A DNA stretch of 64,000 nucleotides from Apostichopus japonicus (Eukaryota > Echinodermata > Holothuroidea > Aspidochirotida > Stichopodidae): contig NC_092569.1 in assembly GCF_037975245.1 (NCBI RefSeq), forward strand, positions 34,136,668 through 34,200,667. Direction: 5' to 3'. The notes below the pieces were generated by a model. That model was given only the letters and a program-made list of their open reading frames with translations, did not search any database and was not told the origin of the DNA. Numbering within the stretch: position 1 is the stretch's first letter; every line of letters starts with the position of its first letter. A program made the translations under genes and the position numbers. Shown here one piece after another: positions 37,201-50,204 of this stretch.

Positions 37201-38632
37201 ACCCCCCCCCCCCCACCCCACCCCCCTCGTTTGTGAAAGCTATAAGACATGCCAGTTATTGTCTGATTTAATACGCGTATATATTCGAATTAATACACGT
37301 ATATATTCGTATTAATACAAGGATAAATGATGTGTCGTTTGTCCCATATGGCTTGCCATAGACATGATTTCCACAACTTCAGTCCGATCGGCTTCGCCAG
37401 ACGCATTATTTGTCAAGCCTTATCCCGTTTCGATGAAATGTTGCGAGAAAAGTCTGGAAAAGTTGTGGCTATCTGAGTAAGGAGGCTTTCATTAATATTA
37501 TCTTCGTCAGTTATAATATTTTCCTCGTTTTTGTTGCTGTTATGATATAATTCATTCACCAAGGTACTTCACTTATGCATATTTTTACCACTGGCATTAC
37601 ATGGTTTAAGAAACAAAATATCAATAGAATGGTCTAATGAGTAACATTGTCATTAGTAAATCGTCCATAACACTTATCGCACATAGGCTAACTCATGTAA
37701 CTGTATGTGTGGCTATGCTTACTTAAGCCAAACTAAGACACTAATACAAAATAAAAGATCCATTTTCGCGGCAATGCTGCGCCAAGCTTTCACACTTTTG
37801 ACAATTTTGTTTTTTTAAAGGGTGTGAAGACTCGCGCAAGAAAGAAACGTCAAATGCGGGTAATCTGACCTAGTTTCGAATGAGGTGTACACCACCATCG
37901 ATCCCAGAAAAATACACATCACATAGCTTGCTACCATCGGTAATTAGACACTATACTATAGTGTACAGTCAGTTCATACAGCTGAGGTCAATACCCATCA
38001 CAGCACTGTATACAAACGATACAGCGATGGACAACTCAGGTCCAGCTAGAGATAACAAGGTATCACGTTTCATTACTGTTTGCATTTTGTAGCGACACGA
38101 ACAAAACGTCACTTGCAAGCAACAGAAAGTTAACTTTTTTCAGATGGTCGCACGCGTTTTGGGGCGAGTCTTCAATGCCTTTAACTTGTTGCTGACAATA
38201 ATCCTGTCTTTATCTTGAAATTAAGAGTTGATGGATTATAGTACACATTAAAGTGATTATAACATATCATTTGAGAAAATTTAATCGGCTGCACTCAATG
38301 CAACCGAATCAGTGCAAAATTCAAAGTTGAAAGCAATATTATGAGTATTGAATGCCACACTGTAAATCATACATGAAATAAATTATCATTTTCAAACGTT
38401 TATGGTTAAGCTCCACTACAAAAATAATTAACATTCACCATAATGGTTGAGTGTAGACTGTTAGTGTGCAACTGAACTATGCTTATTGTCATTGAGTTAA
38501 TTGGATGATCTTTTATTGTGACACATACATGTGTATGGGCCTACTGGCTCAACTTGTTGTTATTGGAGCTTGCATGTCATATTTTTGGCGTTGCACATAT
38601 TACAAAGTTCACTACAAAAACCTGAACAGTTT
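37201..38632. other. Intergenic, nothing recognised
   Basis: A C-run occupies 37202-37225. Short direct repeats of attaatacacgtatatattcg lie at 37272-37312. No gene is identified. Confidence 0.35.
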
Positions 38633-38870
38633 TAACCATACGAGCCAAAACAACATTTGTGGCACATTAATGGAATTAATTACCAGATATTTTTATCAAA
38701 TAAGAGTAAGTTAGGATATACAAGAAGTTTGATGCCTTTTGCAGGGTGGTGCTGATAGTGCAGCCTCCCTGCATAAACCATAGAAGCCAATACAACATTT
38801 GTGACACATTAATTGAATTAATTACCAGATAATTTTATCAAATTAGAGTAAGTTTTTTTTTGCAGGGTGG
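38633..38870 (+). repeat. Diverged ~110-bp direct duplication
   Basis: Two copies share CAACATTTGTG, CACATTAAT, GAATTAATTACCAGATA, TTTTATCAAAT, AGAGTAAGTT and TTTGCAGGGTGGTGCT in order (38633-38751 and 38777-38870). Confidence 0.75.
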
Positions 38871-39420
38871 TGCTTAATTGAGTTATGTGTACAATGTCTG
38901 ACTGTATAATGCAAATCAAACATTAATTGTCATGAATCAGGAACCATGGGGGTTCAAAACACCCTCTTTATGACCCAAATGCAAAAAAATAATAATGCTA
39001 GCTCACCATTAGAGTTAAATGTACTATTATGCATCAATTTGCATCAAGAGACCTAAAAAATGCTTTATTTTGCCAAAGAAAGGGGGACCCTCCACCAGGT
39101 TTCAGAAAATACACCCACCACCCCACCTACCCTCCCACACACACACATTGACAATTTTCCTCAAAGGACCTAGCAGAGAAATGGTACCAAAACTCAGTTG
39201 ATGCATTATCACTATTATCGTGTTGAAGTTCCTGTCAAGACAGCCAAGTAGTAATAAGTTCACACTTTCTAAACAGAAAGTTCCCTGTGGTTACAATATC
39301 AAACCAGGGGGTTGTTATGGAACAACTCCCTGATCAAACTGTCCGACAGTTTCTTGAACAAGAGTAACGATGGGTGATGTCCAGCTGTGGAATGTACATA
39401 GTCTTAATTAATTACTCATC
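38871..39420. other. Intergenic, nothing recognised
   Basis: No coding or structural signal beyond a short CA/CCCA tract at 39108-39150. Confidence 0.35.
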
Positions 39421-39425
39421 ATTTG

Positions 39426-40768
39426 CAGGGGCGTATCCAGAGGGGGGCGCAACAGGCGCGCGCCCCCCCTATTGGCCGTCACCAAAAAAAAAAAAAGTTT
39501 AGCAAAAAAAAAAAAAAAAAATTGATGACGACCTTTATGTGAGATGTCGGTGATCGCTCAACCCCCCCCCCCCCTCGCGTATGCTTTATTTTTTGTTTGT
39601 CAAAAAAAGGTTCTGGCGAAGTTCGGCGGCATAATAGTTTTAGAAACATAGATGGTAATTGTGTTTGTATTATCAATATAAACACTAAATGACATGCCAG
39701 CCATACTAAATTGTGCATTTTGTATCCATATTTACTGGAAATGTTGCTTATTATTAAGGTCGAAAAATGGATCACATATGGCCATGGACGGCGATCCTGG
39801 GTGGAGGGGGGATATAATATCCCCCCATGAAAGTGGGTGGAGGGGATGTAATGCACCATATCCCCCCCCCACCAAATGCCAGGGATAAGAATATTTTCAT
39901 GCCTACATTTATGCATCTTCGTTAATGTACGGCTCTTTTTTAGCTTCATTTCTCGCCTACCATAAACGTAGTGCGATCTTTTCAAATAAAGCGTCTTTAT
40001 AAAGCAAGAATAGTTGACTGTAGGCTTCATTGGCCCTATAACAACAAAATGTATTATTGCGCCCACGGTATTGATATAGTACATATATGCACCCTCATAG
40101 TATTCATATAGGCCCTATAGTAGGCATACACACGTACATGTTCCCTCGAACAGCTGAGAATCTCATGTAACCAGGGTAATGCTTAATACACGTTTCACCT
40201 GGATGCCCTAGCAATCGGTACCTAGGAATGTAACTATGTGTAATTGTGTATTGCATGTGTATAGGCCTATAATAGCCTGCATGAGACCATTTTCTTCATC
40301 GAATAATATAAAAGAGCTCTCGAACATTCTAACGTTGCGCCTGAAACAAGATTGACAGGGGCAATTTTCCAAAAATGACACCCGAAATTTAAAAAAAAAA
40401 GTATTTTGGATCCTGATTATGAGATATTTCGGACATGACATCCCTATTTTAAAGTTGGGTATATGCCGCTTGGAAACCTCGGGAAGTGCCGTTTCCGGCC
40501 ATCTAGAGGGTTTGTTAATCCCAAAGTTTTCTTGTACGCTTCGCGCCAACTCATGGTGGCGCTACGCTTAGATAGTCAGCAAGGTCATATCCCCCCCCCC
40601 CCCCCCACTCGGAAGTACGGATCGCCGCCCATGCATATGACACCATTTTGCATTTCAGCCCTTCTTCGAAAGCAAAAGTTGTACACCCCTCCCCTTAGAC
40701 CCATCCCCCAGGACGGCGATCATTCATGCCTGACGCCCCCCTATTGGAAGATCCTGGATACGCCCCTG
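39426..40768. mobile_element. 1.34-kb element, CAGGGGCGTATCC ends, 5-bp TSD
   Basis: Ends CAGGGGCGTATCCAG and CTGGATACGCCCCTG, with ATTTG on both sides (39421-39425 and 40769-40773). It carries poly(A) runs, a minus-strand copy of the hairpin core (40473-40576) and fragments of the G/C-rich family (40681-40725). The 5-bp duplication agrees with the element at 25653-26029. Confidence 0.82.
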
Positions 40769-40773
40769 ATTTG

Positions 40774-41159
40774 TTTGAACAAGTAAACTGCTTCAGTGAA
40801 ACAGTTCAAGGCAAAATCTCTATTGGGGATTAGACCAAATGACCTTCTGACCATAGTCCAAGTATTACTTCGTCTTTCATACGATTTGTGCACCAATCAG
40901 GCCTAGTTATTGTTTAACTGTGGAATGGCTGTTCGCCATTTGGCATGTATTATTACACAATTCAGAGTTCTCTGGGTGAATGACCAAAATATACGATAAT
41001 AATTTAATTAAAGGCCAGTACAGAATTGCATAAGCCACGCAGAACGAACCGTAAACTAAATAAGACCCATTTTATTTCTAGGCTTTTTAATAAAATATAT
41101 ATACAAAAATATTTCTATTCAAATATAAATATATTCAAAAATATATGTATTCAAAAGTG

Positions 41160-41193
<34 letters not shown>

Positions 41194-41203
41194 TTATTTA
41201 TAT

Positions 41204-41287
<84 letters not shown>

Positions 41288-43577
41288 TATCCCTTTTTAT
41301 TTCTAGGATAGAACTACCGCGCTGCAGTTTCGTGGCCAGAAATTTAACTAGGCCATTAAGACTATATAAGGAGGTGTGAGGGTTGACGAAAACATGACAA
41401 AAATTGAAATATGCAATGTAATGTATAAATAACCTTTCGTAAATGTGACCATCACGGTGCAAATAGAGGATAAGCGTTTTCCACGTATAAACTTACATAC
41501 ACATAAGTTCTATTAAGACAAAAATCACTGATTTTTTTTATCTACGAAACGGCCTGGCATATGGCATATATCCCATACTGTAAGTTACAGACATTATAAC
41601 TGCCGCTATATAAGCTGCCTCGATTTGGGAGAGTAGAGAAGCCCTAAAGATGGCAAAACCTTCCATAATGGTAGAGTTCCATTTTCAGCCAGTCTGAACA
41701 ACTGACTTTGTCTCCGTAAGAACCTTTCTGTGTTTTTGCGAAACCAATGGGATAGCTCTCATCTCTTAGAAAATAAGCAATTTGTCTTCAACAATCGATC
41801 GATCGATCAACTTACTGCTCAATATACGGAAACCGACATGCGACAAATTTGCTTATTATACGGATACCGCCGATATATATTACTGATTAATTGTTTACTA
41901 CTTTAACGTATCTGCTAGGGGACATTGTGATAGGGGATGGGGAGGGGGTACAAAATTTAGAACAAAATAAACGGCCGTCAAATAATGACCCCTTCGTTTA
42001 ACCATAACATATGTTGTCCGGAAGACAATATTATGTACCAACTGGCCTTGTAAAATAGGTCCGGGGAGACTAAATGTACTGGTAAATCCAGTATAAATTG
42101 TCCAAGGGGGACTAGGGTAGGATGTACTGAATCAGGGGGGGGGGGGGACATGCGACAGTCTTTACTGCTACACCGGCCCCTCGGTCCCAACGTTTCCGAA
42201 GGTTCCGACCGGTAAACCGGTATGCCAAACCTCCCCTGAACGGTAGAAATCGTATCTTCGACACCGTAGATAACCAATTAATTTAAAGGTTAAAACTGAT
42301 TTGATGATAATTTATTCTCTCCCATCAATTATTGTATATTATCATGATGTAGAAAATAGTCAAGTTTATTGTATTATAGTTCAATGATATGCGGCCGCCA
42401 TACTAAAAACCAGAATGTTACATAATATGCACAATAGTGTTAACCCGCTTAATGCCAGTTTGATCAATCTTGCCGCATACAACAGAACTTTAACAACCTT
42501 AATATTTCCATTGGAAAACAACTTACAAAGCTTGAAAATGTTTGAAAACATATTCTGAAAATTATCAAAACAGCTTCGGCACCTTTTTCTTCAAGAGTGG
42601 GCAATGGGTGAAAAATACGTAGTCAATCTGCAGTACAGAGGAAAAGTGAACACTGACTTTGTACTAATTAACAGATGCGACGTGAATGTACATAGAGACA
42701 TGTTGGATACCATTCGGTAACCCGTGTCATGTTTGGAAGCTGATATTAAGCAAATGTAAACATAAACGTGACTCGATTATTAGGCCTTCTGGTGGCATAC
42801 TCCTATTAGAGTCTATATCAATCCGCTCGATTGTTCTCCTTCAGGAAAAGTGCCAAAAAGCAGCAGGACTGCAGGAGAACATCTTTTGTGACCTGTTATC
42901 AATCATAATCTAGTTTTTTGTGGCTTGCATGTTGAAGAGCATGAATGGAAGTACATGTGGTGAGAAAATTGGGTCAATTGAGGCAATTTTAGACCCCTTT
43001 AGGCTTCCCAGGAGCAGCGTAGGAAATTTGTTTACCAATGAGTGAAGAGGTTTGTTTACAAGTGACGAAAACTTCCGGCTCGGATAGCAAAAAATTTTCA
43101 CGGTCATGGTACGGAAAATTGATGGTGCCATGAAAGGCCAACTTGTCAGCTATCCGGTGATGGGTAGCGTTAAGCTAGTGAAAACTTCTATCTAGACTTA
43201 GAGACATTACTTTTGTGATTTAGTGTGTAAGTCAATGGGGCTTTTAATGGGCGTATGCTACCTTCTGATTCGAATTTTATACATTCTTTCGACGCGGGGT
43301 TATATAATTTGCAGTAATCATTTGCTTAGAAACTGTTCCAAAGTCTATATTCTTAGATAAATGAAGTCGATATTGTACAGAGAAACAATAACGCAAACAA
43401 GAAGAATTAAAAAAGAAGAGAGGTCAAAACATTTCAAAATTCTAATACAAGTAAAACTACACTATATTAAATCAACAATATCACGTCGAGATAACCTACA
43501 GTGATTGACAAGGATAATCGTAAGAATACATTAAATTCCAACATGTGGTCGCACGATAGTCCACAGTAGTAGCATTC
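40774..43577. other. 3' flank of the methyltransferase gene; TA repeat and a dispersed repeat
   Basis: A (TA)n microsatellite lies at 41162-41290. Positions 42940-43260 hold a minus-strand copy of the dispersed repeat also seen at 27735-27870 and, in part, 37010-37200. Runs of G/C occur at 42136-42149. No exon is recognised. Confidence 0.45.
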
Positions 43578-46500
43578 TCAGAGGGACTTGAAGTGGTACG
43601 GTTTTCGGGAAAGAGTGACTCCCATGGGTAAAATGACTTGTATTTTCACACTAGAGGGAGCAGATGACACAGCGCGTAGTGCATCTTGGTACCTGAAAAT
43701 AAAACGAAAGCTGGGAATAACGAATTGAATTTTGACAGGGTTTACTTAATGTCTTATTTTGGAAGGGCTTACATTAAACACAACAAATGAGTGTCCTGGA
43801 CAATGACCTGGGTCCCGCGCATTATACGACCTCTCCACCTTATCTAAATAAGGCCCAAAATACTGACCCATTGACAAATGCGGCCTTTGATAAGAAGGTT
43901 ACATGGTCTAGTAGAAACCCCTATCGCTTTAAGCATTCTAGAACTGTCCGATCGCCAGACCTTAGTCAGTCCACCCAAGCGAAATAGTTTAGCAGTAAAG
44001 GAAGGGTAACATGTGAATACTTTGGTCTATGAATAATTCTGAATACATTTTGTGAATGATGCCTTCGAACGAATTTCGCCTCTCGATTTATCTGTAGGAC
44101 AGTTTAACGTAACTTCGGGGAAAAGGGCACGACAAAGTTTTGTCTGGTTTAGTTCATGCCTGACAGACTATTGTGTAATACCCTAATAAAATATTAACCA
44201 AATATGAGAATTTTGCAATAGTGAACAAGCTATGGCAGACGTTTTCAAGTCATTCACAGTATGCTAATTTGAGGAACTGGTATTTTAGATTGTTTTAATG
44301 TGACTAGACTTCACCAGCGCATATAGAATGTTTTGGGGGTTTTGTTTTTAGAAACTAATTTTAATATTGTTCATTGACGACTAAGTACATTCCTGGACGC
44401 TCTCTTCCACAGCCCTTATATAAAAGTAAAGAATAATCCTAATGACGATCATGAGGATGTTTCTGACATTTGCTAAGTTCATACTATCTTCCCAGCATAC
44501 CAGCTTTTTCCGGTCGATTGCGTATTTTCTGATAACTTCCCATAGAACTCATCAGTCCCAAAATGTGATTAAGGTCTCCTACGGTAACAGATTTCGTATC
44601 GAACTTATTTAACAGAAATGATAATAGTATATACTATGGATTATACAGTTGTTTTGCTTGTCGTGCAATACTTCTTTCAGGTTGGATAACAAAGGGTGGA
44701 GGGGGAGGGGAGGGGGAGGGGGAGCCATAAATGATATCCAAGTTTACAGGAAATCCAAACGGACAATTTGGAAGGGTACCAAACTGACCCATTCCACTGA
44801 CATGTAGCTGTTACATTACAGATAGCAATAGAGCGTACATATGAAACTGATAATATATAGCAATAATATCATACACAATGAACGCAACAATAATTACTTC
44901 GTAACATCTGTATATCCGGGATGTGTGGGGTACTCTTCGTTCATTTTGCTGAAAACTTGGTTGAATTCTCCGAAACATTCACCACAAAACTGCAACCAAT
45001 AGAGAGAGAGAAAAAAGGAGGGAGTGTTTGATAAAATTGAAAAGAACGATCGATTAATGTTTCGCTTAAGCATAAGAACGATACGGTCCAGAATTATATG
45101 ATATCGAAGGTTATTTAAAGGTTGAATATTATTATTTTGACGTTATCAAATAATTCTGTTCCTTTTTAAACCTGGATTGAATCATCTAAGAGATGAATAA
45201 ACGTTCCGAAGACGGATCCATTACAGAAGTGATGTACAAACGTCAAATATAAATCTATGGTGTCAACGTACAGACTTGACGAGTAGGAGCGGGGGTGTTG
45301 GGGGGGGGGGGTGGGAGTTACATCTTCGACGTACAGACTTGACGAGTAGGAGTGGGATGTTGTGGGGGGGGGCTGCATCTTCGGGCCCGAGGTTTATTAG
45401 TATCTTTGATAAATATTGGATAAAGAAAAATTTGTATTATCATGTTTTAACACATTCTTGACATATATAGGCCTACTATATAGACATGATAAACTTAATT
45501 GATACAATAAGTTTATAATTTATTAAAGGGGAATCTGATATGACATATTAGTAATTGTACGGTGCTTGATCTGACTCTAGGCGCCCCATTAAAGGTGCGT
45601 CTATATTTATAGTGAACTTTAATATAAGCTTGTTTGATCTCAGCAGATCTAGAATGCGTGACGTGAAATGATTCAAGTTGCCTTACCTCATGAAACAAAT
45701 TACAAATCCTCCGACTCACGTCTTCCTTCCCGACGTCATCATCAAGTTTTAAATCATAGCATTTAGAAGATTTAGGGTAGATGTAGGCACAACATCCTCC
45801 CGGTCTCAGGACTCGATTAACCTCCTTCAGAAATGTCGGGGCATCCAACCAATGCATTGCTGTCGCTACGTTAATAAGGTCTACTGATTCGTCGGCGAGA
45901 AACTGCATATCTTCAGCTCTAGAGTTCCTATATTGAAATAATGATCAGTCAATCAATTAATCAATCATTCAATCAATCGAGCGCAGATAGACCACCCAAA
46001 ATAAAAGTACTAAACGAAGAAGAAATATTTTTTAGAGGATCGTAATCCAGTCAACCACCAATCATCTCACCTTGATGAATCGTTTTAAGAAGACACTTTC
46101 CATCGTTCGAGATTTTAATTTCGTAAATATATGTGCACATAACCAAATATTAATGTTTGGATGTCGATATACACCGCACATTAAGATTTACTTGGTTAAT
46201 ATGCGGTAAGATAAGAACAGACACCATCAGACTTAAACTTTCAATAAATAAGTGTTCTTATATACCTGTATTCCACGTTAGTGCTATTTGTTGCAATTTC
46301 GGCTTCCCTTAGCATGGCATCACTGACGTCAATGCCGATCACTTTTTGGAAAAGAGAGGTCAAAATACGCGTACCCTGACCCGTGCCACACCCGACATCT
46401 ACCGCAGTGCCAAAAGGTGCCTTCAATAAAAATAAAAAAATCATTAAAAAACAACATGTTGGAAGTCAAGCCAAAGTCTATCAACCCTGATCAGGTTTGG

Positions 46501-46994
46501 TTCCAATGTTTGGCGATGTTGTAAATCAGAGAGACATGATTAGAATGGAATAAGGGTACGATTATAAACATGGAATTAATATTAAATGAATCTGATATGC
46601 AAGTGAAGTGCTTTATCGTCGCCTCCTAGGCAAATTGATAGAAAACAGTTACTTTAGATACATAACTTTAGCTACATCTCCGCGACCAACCGAAAATGCG
46701 TCAACTTTGAGTATAATACCTGGCACCGTGCGATACGATAAATACACGCATATGAACTAAGCAGCTCACGATAAATTATTTACTGTCTTGCAAACGAGAA
46801 GAAATGTTACCCTGTTTATGAAACTTAATTGGTTGAGTAGAGGGACACAAATGAGAATAAATCAATGCAGAAAAATAAAATAATTGGTTAAGCTATAATT
46901 AAATTCACTGTCAATGGCTGAAGCAGTTAAATTAATTAATTAAAAGTTCAGAATTCTTCCACTCCCAGGGGAATTCATTTTAATTATATATATG

Positions 46995-47072
<78 letters not shown>

Positions 47073-47073
47073 G

Positions 47074-47104
<31 letters not shown>

Positions 47105-47224
47105 GTAGGAATAACGGAAAAACTGTTAAACAACTATGCTGCATTTAGAGAAAGGCTGGATCTCGAGTGAGATACAATAATTGAATTAGGTAAGTGATTG
47201 GAAGTAAAACAGCCAATGTTTGGT

Positions 47225-47285
<61 letters not shown>

Positions 47286-47522
47286 ATATATACACTTATA
47301 CATGTATATTTACATATATAATATATATATAACGTAAACCTATACCGCCCAAAAACCACCACACCCTCACACAACAAATAGGGAAAGTTGCATAGTTACC
47401 TGTTGAAAATATTTCGATAAATACGTAGCGTATGCATCTTCAATTCCAGCATTTTCGTAGTTTGGACGGTATGCCTGGTACAGCTTAGCATGATCAGTTG
47501 TTTCGTAAAATCTCAACGCCAT
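43578..47522 (-). CDS. Class I SAM-dependent methyltransferase, 7 or more exons
   Basis: Exons 47400-47522 (ATG, MALRFYETTDHAKLYQAYRP), 46266-46420, 45687-45927 and 44898-44989 join in phase (0,2,0). Motif I is VDVGCGTGQGTRIL, followed by VIGIDVSDAML. Exon 3 has AEDMQFLADESVDLI, TAMHWLD and LRPGGCC, the signature of the Methyltransf_11 fold. The family resembles animal proteins named after Dictyostelium DDB_G0268948: soluble methyltransferases of about 270 residues with unknown substrate. Lower-confidence 3' exons are 44748-44807 (VEWVSLVPF), 44501-44603 (VGDLNHILGLMSSMGSYQ) and the terminal 43578-43650 (VKIQVILPMGVTLSRKP, stop). The junction between the first two of these does not keep phase as drawn, and a short exon before the last appears to be missing. 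Intron 1 holds two (TA)n tracts. Confidence 0.85.
45276..45380. repeat. Two-copy ~58-bp tandem repeat
   Basis: CGTACAGACTTGACGAGTAG, then AGGAG and a G-run, then CATCTTCG, occurs twice in an intron of the methyltransferase gene. Confidence 0.8.
46984..47104. repeat. (TA)n microsatellite, methyltransferase intron 1
   Basis: About 120 bp of TA interrupted by TTTATA and AAATGGTT. Confidence 0.93.
47227..47330. repeat. (TA)n microsatellite near methyltransferase exon 1
   Basis: A TA/TG tract 70 bp inside intron 1. The equivalent position of the inverted copy (59622-59757) also carries TA, so the repeat predates the duplication. Confidence 0.9.
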
Positions 47523-47672
47523 ACTGATGAGTGTGCTATACAAAGTTTTTGAAGGAGGAATGCTACCAATTTACCAAACTATTTTAAATATCGAGAGAGC
47601 GAGATATGGCCGCATATGATAGCGATGTAGTTATATATATGTATGTTTAAATTGTTGTATAACTTTAGAAAT
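47340..47672 (-). repeat. Left arm of an inverted duplication (promoter, exon 1, start of intron 1)
   Basis: Read on the minus strand it matches 59283-59625 on the plus strand with few differences. The match includes ACTACATCGCTATCATATG, CATATCTCGCTCTCTCGATA, the whole first exon and GGGCGGTA in the intron. Confidence 0.88.
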
Positions 47673-48947
47673 AACAATGAAATCGCTATCCACTGGACAG
47701 TACTGACCTTAACAAATTATGTCCAGTCGAGTGAACAAGAATGTCAAGGTTTTAAGTGAGTATACCAATCGAAACAAAGCGTAACCCACCGGGTTAATCA
47801 CCCGGGATTGATTTACCGTATTCCTTCAATGCTCCAGTATTGGCGGCCATTTGGGCAAAAAATACAACGATGAAACAGGAGACAAACAGACAAGAAAAAA
47901 ATATGAAAAGGAAAAATAAGATTGTAGTGTATTACAGATAGATTGAAAGGATATAGAGATGAAACATTCTAAACAAGAAACAAGCCCAAAACAAACCAAA
48001 ATGAAGAAAATTGACATGATCATACATGCAGCTTTTTTTGTATTTTAAAAAGACTCTAAGAGAAGACCAAAATTACTGTTGGAAAAAACAAAGATATAAC
48101 AAATAAGAAACTAAAAAGAACAATGCTTGGCTAACACAATCTCCATACAGTGGCGGACAGAATATAGAGCTCGATATTCCCATAATAAGAAACTAGATGT
48201 ACCAAAAGGAATCTGACTAAACAACCAAAAAAAAAAAAAAAACTACACCAAGTCATCGATAAACGAAATGACCGCGCGAACTAAATGAAAGATCGCCCCC
48301 ACAATTGAAAGTTTTCCGTATAAATCAAAACGAACCTTGGGACAGAATCCAATTAAACATTGGGAGAGAATCAAAACGAACAGTGGGCAAAAACGAACAG
48401 CTGGTAAAATCAAGACAGAGGGCGATATACTAAGCACGCACGCCTCTTAGATAATTTTAGGAATGCCTTCAGCACACGGCAACGGCGCACCTCGAGCCGA
48501 ATCTTGCTGCATATCAATTGTGTGTCTCAGCGTCATATCATCAGGCCCATATGTACTTGGTCACGGTGACGAGGTGTGCAGATGAGAATCAGTATGGCAG
48601 TGTCCTCGCTTTCCGAGTCTCAAACTATCGTTAATAACACGCGCAGAATCAGATTGAATAATTTAAAGGAAGGATATCGTTCGTTGTATCGATATTAGAG
48701 GGTGAATCCAAGGCAGAGAAGTAATATGATTCGTCCAACGAGGATGTGCATGGCATTGCACCGTCTCGGGTAGTATTACTAGTAACGCGGGGCCTTGTAA
48801 GAACAAGGAGTTGTTCCATAAAAACTCCCTGGTAAGAGTATCACCCTCAACTGACTGCCCTAGGGTGGATAATGCAGTACTGAATAAAGGTGATGCCTGC
48901 TTGAAGACATATGTGACACTAATGTGACACTGTCTCGGTTAAAAAGT
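47673..48947. other. Upstream of the methyltransferase gene, nothing recognised
   Basis: Purine-rich on the plus strand (47865-48130). Contains GGAGTTGTTCCATAAAAACT (48809-48828), resembling 39310-39330. No exon is found. Confidence 0.35.
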
Positions 48948-49522
48948 CCCCTGTGGGCGCAATCACAACACGACGATTAGTCACCCCTGTGGGCGGAACC
49001 ACAACACGACGATTAGCCACCCCTGTGGGCGCAATCACAACACGACGATTAGCCACCCCTGTGGGCGCAATCACAACACGACGATTAGCCACCCTTGTGG
49101 GCGCAATCACAACACGACGATTAGCCACCCCTTTGGGCGCAACCACAACACGACGATTAGCCACCCCTTTGGGCGCAACCACAACACGACGATTAGCCAC
49201 CCCTGTGGGCGCAATCACAACACGACGATTAGCCACCCCTGTGGGCGCAATCACAAAACGACGATTAGCCACCCTTGTGGGCGGAATCACAACACGACGA
49301 TTAGCCACCCCTGTGGGCGCAATCACAACACGACGATTAGCCACCCCTGTGGGCGCAATCACAACACGACGATTAGCCACCCTTGTGGGCGGAATCACAA
49401 CACGACGATTAGCCACCCCTGTGGGCGGAATCACAACACGACGATTAGCCACCCCTGTGGGCGGAATCACAACACGACGATTAGCCACCCCTGTGGGCGC
49501 AATCACAACACGACGATTAGCC
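48948..49522. repeat. 36-bp minisatellite, about 16 copies
   Basis: The unit contains CCTGTGGGCGCAATCACAAC and ACGACGATTAGCCACC. Variants are confined to a few positions (CGC/CGG, AATC/AACC, CCTGTG/CTTGTG/CTTTG). Because the unit is 12 codons without stops, open frames exist on both strands (VANRRVVIAPTG and GAITTRRLATPV). I take these as by-products, since no start context, splice sites or flanking coding sequence support them. Confidence 0.95.
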
Positions 49523-50204
49523 AACACAGTTTACTGACCTTGTGAAGCACGGTACAGCGTGGTAGGACGAGTCTTGTTAAGACCCTAGCCTAGTATGAAC
49601 AGCATAGTGCACCTTTCACAATGATAAAGCAAGAACTTATATAGAAGAATATTAAACTTGTATGCCATGATTCATTTCATATCTTTCCTGCATATAACCA
49701 TGGTTCAGTGTTTCAACCTGTGTGTTATTTACAATCTGGCATTGTAATTGGTTTATAAGGTGTCATGTGGCCCTTCCAAACCATCTGTTATGTGCTAATA
49801 ATGAATAGTTTACTTCGTTAGCATGCAAAGTCATTTGTAATACCACTTGTGAGGGGACTTAAACTTCTGTACTTGTTATGCAAGAAACAGTGTCAAGTAA
49901 GGGTCAAGGCTAATGTGCTGTTATCCACACTGATGGTTAAAGCAATGTTATGTACTTCTGGCAAAATGTAAAATACAATTTAATATAAGCTACTATTTTT
50001 TATTATTTGCACATTAAACAAGGAGTGCAAAGATCCAAACTTGATATCAGCCTGTTCTGACCTGTGTGAGGTCAAATTATAATGAGTTCATTCATTCCAA
50101 GCTATGAATATGTCACTATATGAGCGCCACCGTAGCTGTCAGTCATTTGCAGTTTAGCAGCCTTCAACTAGTAGGCACAACAACGAAAGAAGTAAAGGCA
50201 TACG
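49523..50204. other. Intergenic, nothing recognised
   Basis: No repeat boundary or exon is seen. Confidence 0.35.

Noticed and set aside
41978-42277. Minus-strand 99-codon frame
   Set aside because: It crosses a poly(G) run and has no recognisable motif.
48948-49522. CRISPR-like array
   Set aside because: The repeats are contiguous without unique spacers and the genome is eukaryotic.
48919-49537. Frames of about 200 codons on both strands in the 36-bp repeat
   Set aside because: The unit is a multiple of three without stops; no splice sites, start context or flanking coding sequence support a gene.
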